From contig JAINUG010000196.1 in the NCBI GenBank assembly GCA_029706075.1, positions 643,501 to 707,500 on the forward strand: a stretch of 64,000 nucleotides of DNA, in the 5' to 3' direction. This stretch comes from Aldrovandia affinis (taxonomy: Eukaryota > Chordata > Actinopteri > Notacanthiformes > Halosauridae). Below the pieces are notes generated by a model. The model was not told where the DNA came from. It searched no databases and worked only from the letters and a program-made list of their open reading frames with translations. How positions within the stretch are numbered: position 1 is the first letter of the stretch; each line of letters begins with the position of its first letter. Both the position numbers and the translations under genes were made by a program. This document shows positions 47,118 to 62,460 of this stretch, one piece after another.

Positions 47118-47153
<36 letters not shown>

Positions 47154-47279
47154 CTGATTGAAGCAAAGAGGGTGGACTGAAAGGTGGCGTCGGCCATTAC
47201 CTTTTCCGCCATGGTGTGTACTCTACAGCACAGCAAATGCCTCTGCTTTGGGTCAGCGAATGGGTAATGGAGGACTTAC
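46421..47279. other. No gene recognised; TGAT microsatellite at 47119-47158
   Basis: Unassigned apart from about nine tandem TTGA units ending near 47158. Lies just downstream of the last recognised sodium channel exon. Confidence 0.5.
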
Positions 47280-52061
<4,782 letters not shown>

Positions 52062-53439
52062 ATTTGAAGTTATTTATGATGAAAGCAACAACAGGTTACA
52101 CATAAACAATTTCGATTTTGAATATTCAGAAATTCTCCTCGTATTCCAGAGAAGCGTGCAGTATTGTCAGGTCTGACAACGCCTCGGTGTCTTCACCCAT
52201 ACAAAAAATGCCATACAAAAAATGCTAATCGGTGGAGCATGAAGGAGGAAACTATGTAAAAAAACAAAACGTTGAGTTAGCACACATTTAATTAGTCTCG
52301 TTGTGTGAAATTAATTCAACCCTTTTTATTTAAGTCTTGCTGGGTGCTGTCATCTGCTTCCAGAGGCGTGTCCTATTTCCATGCTAAGTAAAGTAAAGTT
52401 CCGTGTTGATTAAAAACAATTAAATAGGCTACTCGCAAGCGCATGCAGCGTTCAAAATGTAGGCTATGAGATAAATGTTTTTGTTCCACTCCTGCGTACG
52501 ACTGATATAAGCATCGGCCGTTCATTGACCCAGAAACTGGTCTTCAAAATGAAACAAGAGCAAAATGCGAATGAACAAAGTTGAATGTCCGTTGTCCAAA
52601 AACTGAGGTCTGACAAAATTGTTTTCATAATTTAAGTTTAAACTACAAACTTCAATACGGGAAAAAATCCCTGGAGCATGACGTGTTCAATTTCCTACTG
52701 CCAGAATTGGTTTCAGAATAAGTGGACAATAAACAGTTCCTGCACATATCCTTCGAATGCGCACGCGTTCGAGCCACTCCCTTTTGAATTTAATTACATG
52801 CCATGGATAGGCTACCTGTATTAACATCTATAGAAAAAAATTACGAATTTGTACCCCTGGCTACCAGAAGCCCCTGTATTAAACATAGGCGGCAAGTTGG
52901 AAGTAAATTACCAATATATGCAATTCGTCCTCAGTGTTATGGTTGATGAGAGATTCATCTTGAGCAACAAGTTAGACATTCAAACGGCCCGGTCATCTGA
53001 GTGAGGATTGTTTTTTTCACGTGTCAGAATACCTGATACATCAAAATGACAAATGTGGGGTAAACATAAATGTGTTCTCTACACTCTAGCATTACATATT
53101 AATTACAAGGAGCATCGAGAGAATGGCAGCAAACAGGGAGACAGGTAGACTGAGAAATATCACAGGATGTCAGGCGCAACTCTGCCACATGCACTCTGGA
53201 AAATAGTGCCGCATAAAAGCCAATGTATTCAAAGCGCCTGCAACTGCTTAAACTGCCTAGTATATTATTTCCCAATTAGCGATTGACACAAAACATAATT
53301 ATTCGCCTAGATAATCTCAACCAGTGTGCATGAATAGGCTATGGTGAAATATTCTCTGGCAACAGAGGTCTCCTACCTCTTTAATTCCTCATTAAAACAT
53401 TTTTTTTTTTTTTGCAGAGACTGGCTTGGTCATGTGTAT
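52062..53439. other. Upstream region of scn3b
   Basis: Probable 5' flank of the sodium channel beta gene. No TATA box at a convincing position and no repeat family recognised; poly-T at 53399-53413. Confidence 0.45.
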
Positions 53440-53596
53440 TATTCTATAGGCAGATTGGTACTTATTCTGGCTGCAATCCAGGTACAGCAGATGATTTGGT
53501 GTTAATGATGCCGACTTCTTTGTTGCCCTTCAGTCTCAACTTAATGTATTGGAAGACCACCCTGTTGTGTTAGGTGGTGACTTAAATATTGCTCTC
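53440..53596 (+). mobile_element. L1-type LINE, endonuclease region (left part)
   Basis: The plus strand reads ADFFVALQSQLNVLEDHP then VLGGDLNIAL, the GGDFN-type motif of L1 apurinic-like endonucleases. It stops at the chromovirus insertion point and continues in frame at 59751. Confidence 0.8.
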
Positions 53597-54549
53597 TGAG
53601 ACAGATGCGTGAGGGTTGGACCCGAAATGCACAATGACGTAAAATAAAGACCCGCAAGGGCTTTATTAGAGGAATGTTCAGGAGACGTAGTCAAACAAAA
53701 GCAAAGTCCGATAACCAAAAAATCAAGCCAATAACCAAAGTACAGTACCGAGGGAGAAGGCAGTCTCGAACTTGGTAAACCATGCAAAAAATCTAAACAA
53801 ACCAGAGTATCTGTCAGCGGGGCAGAGGTACAGGAGGACGGTGCAAGAGTCAAGACCGAAGTCTGCTCCGCGGGGCAAAGGCACAAAAGACAGCAGGCAA
53901 AACTCGTGGTACAAAACAGGGAGTGGTAACAAAAACGGCAGGCAGTAACAATGGTCAGTAAACAGGCTTGGGTCGTAACAATGAAATCAAACAAGGAAAA
54001 CGCTCAAAAAAGGCAACAATTTCGCAAGGACGTGACAAAAACACTGAGCTTATATGGAGGTGTAGACAGGTGCAGACACTTAGCTTGCGAACAGAGCGAA
54101 GCAGAAAACAGCTGAGGAGAGCGTGACAAGGTAACAAGATAATTAGTAGTTGTTAGTAATGATCCTATCCTGACCGTTAGTAGATTAGTAAATAGACATG
54201 AACTAGAAACGAAAGGAAACATGAATATACATGGTTAGCAAGTTAGTAATGAGTAAATCTCCAGCACGTCGGCAATTAGAGTTACTAAATTGCCAATCCT
54301 GCTTGCAGAAACAATAAACCTATCTAATCGTTAGTAAATTAGTAATCAGACAAGGAGGGGTTAGAAACGTGAGCGACAGCAAGAGAGAGAGAAAGCATGA
54401 ACGCAAGATTTGCGGAAAGAACATGAACAAGTGTATGCTTTAAACATGAACAGAAACGTAACATGAAAACCGAATCAAGACATGACATGAAATGAAACGT
54501 GACATGAATGAAACATAAAACGTGGCATGAATAACATGGAACCGTGACA
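53597..54549 (-). repeat. 3' LTR of the chromovirus
   Basis: 953 bp. In sense it begins TGTCACGGTTCC and ends CTGTCTCA. Nearly identical to the LTR at 58762-59750 apart from scattered substitutions and indels. Confidence 0.93.
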
Positions 54550-54603
54550 GTACCCCGCCCCCAACGACCGACTCCTGGCGGTCTAGCGACCTTATCTGAA
54601 TGG

Positions 54604-55889
54604 TCACGGTGAAAGTCCTTGATCAAATTGGGGTCCAAAATGACTGGGGGCGACCCAGGAATGCTCCTCTGGGCCATAACCCTCCCAGTCCACCAGGTAT
54701 TGGATGCCACGACCCCTCTTGCGAATGTCCAAAAGTTTCTTAACTGTGTATGTAGGGTGGTTATCAATGATACGGGGAGGAGGCAGTGGGGGATCGGGGG
54801 GACAAAAGGGGTGAGTGGAAACAGGCTTAATACAAGAAACATGGAACGTAGGATGAATCTTAAGGGAAGCAGGTAGTGACAATTTAACAGAGGAAGGGTT
54901 GATGATGCTGTGAATCTTGAAGGGTCCAATGAATCGGGGTTGCAGTTTGTGGGATGTGGATTGTAAGGGGATGTCCTTAGTGGAAAGCCAGACGGAGTCG
55001 CCTGGCTTATAAACTGGGGCTGGTGTGCGGTGGCGATCTGCGACACGATGATTCCGGTCTGCCGTGCGTAACAGCGCGGCCCTGGCATCCTTCCAGATCT
55101 TGAGACATCGCCGCATGTGGGTGGCGAGGGAGGGAACAGCAATCTCGGCTTCTTGGTCGGGAAACAGTGGTGGTTGGTAGCCAAGGGAGATCTCGAATGG
55201 GGATTTACCGGTGGCGCCGCAGGGCAGGGCGTTGTGTGCGTATTTGACCCAGGTGAGCATCTGGTTCTTGGCGGAAACACAACGTAGGCCGCTCCTAGGT
55301 CCAGGTTGACCCTCTCGGTCTGACCGTTAGACTGAGGGTGGTATCCTGAAGAGAGGCTAGCAGTGGCTCCGAGGGCCAAGAAAAAAGCTTTCCAGACCTG
55401 AGAGATGAACTGGGGGCCTCGGTCAGAGACGATGTCTGAGGGGATGCCGTGGATGCGGAAGACCTCTTTGACCAGGAAGTCCGCGGTCTCTTGGGTGGTG
55501 GGTAATCCGGGCAGGGGGATGAAATGTGCCGCCTTGCTGAACCGGTCCACGACGGTGAGGATGGTGGTGTTACCCTCAGAAGGGGGGAGTCAGGTGACGA
55601 AATCCACCCCAATGTGGCTCCAAGGTCAGCTGGGCACAGGCAGAGGTTGGAGCAGTCCAGCTGGGGCCTGATGGGAGGACTTGCTCCTGGCGCAGGTGGT
55701 ACACGCCTTGATGAAGCGTCTGGCATCCGAAATCATGGAGTTCCACCAGAACTTTCTCTTAAGGACCGCCAGGGTGCGGGTGAAGCTGGGATGGCAAGAC
55801 ATGAGGGATGAATGAGCCCATTGGAGAACCTGTGTCCGAGCAGCTGAGGGAACATAAAGGCGTCTGCCGGGAATGTACCGGCTTGACAT
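54604..55889 (-). pseudogene. Chromovirus integrase and chromodomain
   Basis: Zinc-binding N-terminus ([14 protein letters not shown] ... CTTCARSKS), core with [18 protein letters not shown] and NGQTERVN carrying the D, D and E catalytic positions, a C-terminal GPFKIHSI module, then a chromodomain at about 54720-54640 ([31 protein letters not shown]). Integrase inserts the cDNA; the chromodomain is thought to direct it to modified chromatin. A deletion after NGQTERVN and frameshifts near 55550 and 55290 break it. Confidence 0.88.
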
Positions 55890-55949
55890 TCTTCGAACCA
55901 GGGCGGTAGGTCAGTGAAAAGTTGAATCTGCCAAAGAACAACGCCCACC

Positions 55950-57720
55950 TAGCTTGGCGAGAATTCAGTCTCTTAGCAGTCTGAAGGTAAGTGAAATTCT
56001 TGTGATCAGTCCACACGACAAATGGTTTCTCTGACCCCTCCAGCCAATGCCTCCTTCCTCCAGTACTAATTTGACTGCGAGGAGTTCTCGGTTACCCACG
56101 TCATAATTTATCTCAGCCGGTGAAAGCTTCCAAGAGAAAAAGGCACATGGGTGAAGACGATTGTCGGAAGAGGAAACCTGAGAGCACGGCTCCCACCCCA
56201 GAGTCGGAAGCATCAGTCTCCACAACAAACTGGCGGGTGGGGTCAGGGTGCACCAGGATAGGTGCGGAGGAGAACATTTTCTTAATCCTAGAAAACGGCC
56301 CTTCTGCTTCGGGACTCCATCGGAACGGCATGGCAGTGGACGTGAGCTTGGTGAGAGGAGAGACAACTTGGCTGTAGTTCTTGATGAACCTTCGATAAAA
56401 GTTGGCGAATCCCAAGAAGCGTTGAAGATGTTTTCGAGTGGTAGGTGTGGGGCAGTCAGTGACCGCCTGAATCTTCTTGGGATCCGCCCTGATCTGTCCT
56501 TTCTCCAAGATGAAGCCAAAGTGTTTGATATTTTTATTTGAAGGACAAAACTCGACAGTGTCAGTGTGGAAAACACATTTCTCAGCTTTAACAAACAGTT
56601 TGTTCTCCAAAAGTCTTTGGAGAACCTGCTGTACATGGGACTCATGTTCCTTGACATTGTTGGAGTAAATCAAAATGTCATCAAGGTAGACGTTTTCTTC
56701 CTTCTTACTTTCTAGACACGTGTCGGCCCAGTAAGTCCCGTCACAAGGACGTCATTGACTAGCGCCTGGAAGACAGCAGGTGCGTTAGTTAGTATTTGAT
56801 AACATGGCAAATCGAAAGGCATGACGTAGATATTCAAAGTGTCCAAGGGGAGTGTTGAATGCGGTCTTCCATTCGTCCCCTTCTCGAATGCGGACCAGAT
56901 CGTAAGCATTGCATAAATTCAATTTAGTAAAGATGGTGGCATTGTGCAGAGGGTGAAAAGCGGAGTCAATCAATGGCAGTGGGTATTTGTTCTTGACCGT
57001 GATGTTGTTGAGTTCCCTGTAATCGATGCAGGGACGCAAAGAGCCGTCTTTCTTCTGGACGAAGAAAAATCCAGCACCCACGGGTGAAGAGGAGGGATGA
57101 ATAAGACCATTGGCTAGGCAATCCCAAATGTATGTCTCCATGGCCTCCCTCTCTGGTCTGGAAACATTGTAGAGGCGGCTTGAGGGAAGTGTGGAACCGG
57201 GTAGCAGCTTGATCGCGCAGTCATAGGGTCTGTGAGGGGGAAGCGTCTGTGCCTGCGTCTTGGAAAAGACTGCCCAGATCGTGGTAAGGGGTGGGCACAT
57301 TCTCGAGGGAAGGCTTGGGGACTTGGGGTGGAGTGGGTGCACCCTCAGCTGGTGCAGGTGCGGATCGAAGACAGGATTGGTGACACTCACGGCTCCAGGC
57401 TTGAATCTGACTTAAACTCCAATCGATGACGGGGTTGTGTTTCTGTAGCCAGGGTAACCCCAGAATGAGCGGATCATTGGGAGAGCGGGTGATGCGAAAC
57501 TGAATCTTTTCATGAGGATTACCTGAAATGATCAAATGGATAGGTTCCGTGATGTGGGTCATGCGGCAGAACATCTTACCATCCAAACACCGAGCACAGA
57601 CTCGGGGTGAGGCAGTGGAAGGATGGGAATGTCCAGTTCCTTGACCATCACTTCGTCCATGAGGTTGGCGTCAGCTCCGGAGTCCACCAACGCGATCACC
57701 TGGATCTCTCTCCCTGGAAG
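55950..57720 (-). pseudogene. Chromovirus protease, reverse transcriptase and RNase H
   Basis: Protease active-site LVDSGADANLMD near 57690, then [67 protein letters not shown] where the usual catalytic KLDLRNAYH Asp is Asn, and the YLDD box near 56680. RNase [17 protein letters not shown] and [20 protein letters not shown]. Frame changes near 57600, 57300, 56750 and 56100. Non-functional. Confidence 0.88.
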
Positions 57721-58745
57721 CATGATCAAGGCAGGAAGGGTGGGATGAGGATCATTCCTGGCAGTCCTCACCTGTTTGGCTAAGGACCTCACATCCACAG
57801 ATGAATCAGACCTCTTTGACCGGTTGGTACCCTGTTCTTGAGAATGTCCCAGCTTCCCGCAGTAGAAACATGAACCGGTCTTTCTCCGACGTTTCCGTTC
57901 CTCAGGTGAGACCTTCATGCCAGCACGAGATAAATCCATGGGCTCGACTCCCTCAGCTTGTTTCTCCTCAGGTCGCGAACCTGACCATTGCCTTGGGTAC
58001 AGCTGACCGGGTGGAACCCGTCTCTTGGTCCGGCGTTGTCTGGAACGGTTGTCCAAACGAATGGCGGCACGGACGAGTGGGTCAAGCTGAGTGATCGGTT
58101 CCTGATGCGCCAACTCGTCCTGGAGTGCCTAGTTTAGACTGGCCAAGAACAGGTCCGCTAGAGCCGCATCATTCCAGTGGGTAGCAGCAGCGATGGTGCG
58201 GAAGATGATCAAATGGTCCGCTGCGCTTTTCTTGCCTTGGCGAAGGGCGATCAGACGCTTGGAAGGTTCTTGGTTGCTAGATGCGTGCTGGAAGACTTTA
58301 CGGATCTCCTCAGCGAAGGCCGAGTAATGAGAAGGGAGTGAACCCCCGGACCACACAGCAGTAGCCCAGTCCAAGGCTCTCCCCTTGAGCATCCCCATCA
58401 AGTAGCCGATCCGGCGCTCGTCATCATGATAGGTCTGCAGTTGCTGCCGGAACACAAAGCACACTAACAGGAACGCTTTGCATCTTTCCGGTTCTCCGCC
58501 GAATCTCTCCGGGGGGGGTTGTTGTGGCTCCCGGAATTGCCAGATTCCCATGGGGGTGGAGGTGCAGGCGGCTTAGCAGTTTGTTCCATGAGGCGTGGCT
58601 GAACCGCGATGGCGAGTCTTCTCATCTCAGCGCACAGCTCCCTCATCTCCTGGTGAAGGTTGGAGATCCCCTGGGCGTGCTGCTGAACGATGGTGCCTTG
58701 TTGCTGTAGAGCGTGGAACATGGCGGTTGAGTCAGCAGGGTCCAT
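57721..58745 (-). pseudogene. Chromovirus gag
   Basis: Starts at ATG 58745-58743 just inside the 5' LTR, reading MDPADSTAMFHALQQQGTIV. The frame slips at a run of G at 58511-58518, then continues through RCKAFLLVCFVF ... RALDWATAVW, typical of Ty3/Gypsy capsid. A TAG at 58131-58129 interrupts it. The nucleocapsid knuckle CFYCGKLGHSQEQGTN lacks its last Cys. Gag packages the RNA in cytoplasmic particles. Confidence 0.85.
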
Positions 58746-58761
58746 GTTGGCGAAATTGTTC

Positions 58762-59750
58762 TGAGACGGATGCGTGAGGGTTGGACCCGAAATGCACAAC
58801 TCAGAAACAATGACGTAAAATAAAGACCCGCAAGGGCTTTATTAGAGGAATGTTCAGGAGACAGTTAAACAAAAGCAAAGTCCGATAACCAAAAAATCAA
58901 GCCAATAACCAAAGTACAGTACCGAGGGAGAAGGCAGTCTCGAACTCGGTAAACCATGCAAAAAATCTAAACAAACCAGAGTATCTGTCAGCGGGGCAGA
59001 GGTACAGGAGGACGGTAGGCAGGCTCATAGTCAGGGACGGTGCAAGAGTCAAGACCGAAGTCTGCTCCGCGGGGCAAAGGCACAAAAGACAGCAGGCAAA
59101 ACTTGTGGTACAAAACAGGCAGTGGTAACAAAAACGGCAGGCAGTAACAATGGTCAGTAAACGGGCTTGGGTCGTAACAATGAAATCAAACAAGGAAAAT
59201 GCTCAAAAGTGCTATAGAAATATAGGCAACAATTTCGCAAGGACGTGACAAAAACACTGAGCTTATATGGAGGTGTAGACAGGTGCAGACACTTAGCTTG
59301 AGAACAGAGCGAAACAGAAAACAGCTGAGGAGAGCGTGACAAGGTAACAAGATAAACAAGATAATTATCCTATCCTGACCTAGCGTTAGTAGAATTAATA
59401 GACATGAACTAGAAACGAAAGGAAACATGAATATACATGGTTAGCAAGTTAGTAATTAGTAAATCTCCAGACGGCAATTAGAACTAAATTGCCAATCGTG
59501 CTAGCAGAAACAATAAACCTATCTAATCGTTAGTAAATTAGTAATCGGACAAGGAGGGGTTTGAAACAATAAGGAAACGTGAGCAACAGCAAGAGAGAGA
59601 GAAAGCATGAATGCAAGATTTGCAGAAAGAACATGAACAAGTGTATGCTTTAAACATGAACAGAAACGTAACATGAAAACCGAATCAAGACATGACAACG
59701 TGACATGAATGAAACATAAAACATGGCATGAATAACATGGAACCATGACA
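58762..59750 (-). repeat. 5' LTR of the chromovirus
   Basis: 989 bp. Slightly longer than the other LTR, with extra blocks such as CTCAGAAACAATG near 58800 and AGGCAGGCTCATAGTCAGGG near 59016. No TGG-type primer-binding site directly follows it, which would be compatible with self-priming known in some chromoviruses. Confidence 0.93.
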
Positions 59751-60470
59751 CTCTCAACCCAGTTCTGGGTCACAGCTCCCCCACTACACAACAAACCTCC
59801 AGATCTTTACAATTCCTTAGAAACATTATGGAAGACCTAGGTTTGGTTGATAATTGGCATCGCAAACATCCCAAAAAACAGAGTCTACTTTTTTTCTTCT
59901 CCACTTCACTCCATATCTGATCACTCCATATCATATCAACTCCACGTAATATTCCAGAATTGATTATTCCCTTGTTTCCAAGTCCTTAGTGAATGTCTCA
60001 GAGGCCTCAACCATTATAAGTATTGCTATTTCTGATCACACTCATATAACACTTCAACTGGCTGCCCTTAAATGTACAGCTAGAACCCCCAGATGGAGAT
60101 TTAATTCAAGCCTCCTACAGGAACCACTTTTTTTAGGTCTGCAAGAACAAATCAGATATATATTTTTTTATCCTCCCTCTGCTTCATTGTTCAATTGTTT
60201 GGAAGGAAATGAAGGCCTTTCTTAGAGGGTATATTATTCAGTATGCAATATGAATATATCCTCAGAAAACCTCACGAAGCTATCATGGATGAAATATGGG
60301 TATAATTGTATTGTGACATATAAAGCTGAATTTGCACTGTTTAGAATAAGACAGAAATACTTTGAAGAGGGTGATAAAGCAGGTAGACTCCTGGCACATT
60401 ATATTAAGCAACAGGAGATGGCAGCAGCCATACCAGCAATTAGATCAGAGGCAGGGTACAGTTTTGTCCA
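59751..60470 (+). mobile_element. L1-type LINE, endonuclease to early RT region (right part)
   Basis: Continues from 53596: FLRNIMEDLGLVDNWHRKHP, then decayed sequence, FALFRIRQKYFEEGDKAGRL and LAHYIKQQE, matching the L1 linker before RT (FxxGEKxGxxLA). Stops and gaps throughout; no RT catalytic core. Confidence 0.78.
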
Positions 60471-61455
60471 GGCATTGCGCTTACCTTGTGTATTTGTGCT
60501 ACTATTATTATCATTATTCATATTATTATTAATTTACATTTATTGTAATTCGATTTTTGTCTTTCCTGTACCCAATGTTTTGTTCATTGTTTTGTTTTTG
60601 TCTTTAAAAAAAATAAAAATAAACATACTGTGTCATTATTCAAATATTGTGTATACAATTAACATTAAATAATTGGTCCACGTATATAGCGTTAAAACAC
60701 GGAACAATATTGTTTCTATGGGAAACTAAAATCTGATGACTGTATTTCATATTTCCATATTACAAAATAATCCTTGGGCCCTGACTCGATTCTTCTGAAA
60801 TGTCAAATGAAGAAAAGTGAATTTAGAGATCCCCGCTCTGTACTAACCCTAATAAAAGCACATATAATTCCAGGTGGATTTACAGGTATTTGTGGGGAGT
60901 GCAAGCACTAATTAAAACCATGTTCACAATAGGGAGGAGAAGCCCTTCTGTTTATATAGACAATTTTAAATGGGGGGTAGACCTTCAACCTTCCCTTCTC
61001 TTCTGTCATACAGTATGTGAACAAGATAGCAAATTACATTAGTGGCTTGTGTAGAAAGATTGCTCCATTCAATCTCAGCAGTTCACTCTGCTATGAACAT
61101 TGAAAAAAGGTTTCAAGTCAATAATAACGATAATGCATTGGTTTTATATAGTAGTGCTTTTTTATACTTTATATTCAGAGCACTTCTGAGTTAAATGGCT
61201 AGGCACACACCTGGGGTGATGCTATTTTGCTTCAGAACTCTTGCTGAGTAGTGGAAAAATTGAGATTCACTTATCTAATCCAACTGAGAAAACATGATTA
61301 GCAATTTTGCTAGTGTATCAGAAAACCGCATCTTTTAAATGTACCACACAATCACCATATTACATGTATATCTATTGGAGGGTGAAAGTAATCATTTAAT
61401 CATTAATCATTTTCTTGACAATCAAGAAGCTAGCTTTTTGAAAATTACCCCCATG
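60471..61455. other. No gene recognised
   Basis: AT-rich, no recognised exon or repeat. Confidence 0.45.
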
Positions 61456-61456
61456 T

Positions 61457-62460
61457 TTATCTGGATGTCCACCCACCACCTGAAGCTGAACCTGGGGAAG
61501 ACTCAGCTGCTCTTCCTCCCAGCGAAGGGTTTGATTCTGGACCGTGGAAGGTCCAGTGTCTCCATCCCAGTCTGCCAGGAGTTTTGGAGTGACCCTGGAT
61601 GACCAGCTGTGCTTCTTGGGCCACATCGCAGCGATCACCCGGACCTGCCGATTCTCCCTCCACAACATCCGGAGGATCTGACCATTCCTCACCCAAGAGG
61701 CCACACAACTCCTGGTCCAGGCCCTGGTGATCTCACGTCTGGACTACTGCAATTCCTTGCTGGCAGGCCTACCGGCCTGTGCCATCAAGCCACTGCAACT
61801 AGTCCAGAATGCTGCCGCACATCTGGTATTCAATCAACCTAAGTTCACCCATGTCACCCCTCTACTCTCCTCTCTGCACTGGCTCCCCATCGCAGCACGC
61901 ATCAGATTCAAATCACTGGTGCTTGCTTTTCAAGCGGCTAGAGGAACTGCTCCCTCTTACTTCCAGACACTCATCACACCCTACACCCCAGCCAGACCCC
62001 TCCACTCCGTCTCCTCTGGCAAACTGACTGTTCCATCCCTCCGGGCGCCCGGCAGCTGCACCTCGCGGTCTCGCCTCTTCTCTGTCCTGATCCCTCAGTG
62101 GTGGAACAACCTTCCACAATTGGCCAGGACCGCGGAATCACTTGCGATCTTCAAAACCCACCTTTTCAGACTCCACTACCACTGAATTCTGTACATCTAC
62201 ATCATCACCACTGCCTACTTGCTCAATACGTCTTGTATATGTATCCCTGCTTAAAATATATATATTTGTTTTATTAATAACCTTTTCCTTCCCAGTGTTA
62301 CAGGTATGGTATGCAGCTGCCTACAACAATGTCTATCGCTGTATTACTGCACTGATCTCTTGCGCAAACTATGATTGTTCCTACCATGTATTAATGCACA
62401 TCTTGTAAGTTACTCTGGATAAGACCATCTGCTAAATGCTTCAAATGTAAATGTAAATGT
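61457..62460 (+). mobile_element. L2-clade LINE fragment, second copy
   Basis: 5'-truncated: begins at HHLKLNLGKTQLLFLPAKG, followed by a frameshift, then ISRLDYCNSLLAGLPACAIK, SLHWLPIAARIRFKSLVLAF and QWWNNLPQLARTAESLAIFK. Ends with TCTTGTAAGTTACTCTGGAT and an AAATGTAAATGT tail. Keeps the block deleted in the copy at 25460-26890. No RT catalytic motifs, so inactive. Confidence 0.88.

Larger units (their letters stand above)
53597..59750 (-). mobile_element. Chromodomain Ty3/Gypsy retrotransposon (chromovirus), 6.15 kb
   Basis: Complete structure on the minus strand: 5' LTR (58762-59750), gag, protease, RT, RNase H, integrase, chromodomain, 3' LTR (53597-54549). A 5-bp duplication CTCTC flanks it (53592-53596 and 59751-59755). 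Before the 3' LTR, in sense, is a G-rich polypurine tract. Several frameshifts, nonsense codons and small deletions inactivate it. The gene order (RT before IN) and chromodomain identify a chromovirus; sushi-ichi-like affinity is likely from Gag and LTR position, but not proven. Confidence 0.95.

Noticed and set aside
47119..47158. TTGA repeat considered as part of a CRISPR-like or satellite array
   Set aside because: Simple 4-bp microsatellite; no spacer structure. No CRISPR array was seen anywhere.
47160..47230. Candidate final scn3b exon on the minus strand around the ATGGCGGAAAAGG stretch
   Set aside because: It does not encode the family tail, and it lies too close to exon 4 for a normal intron.
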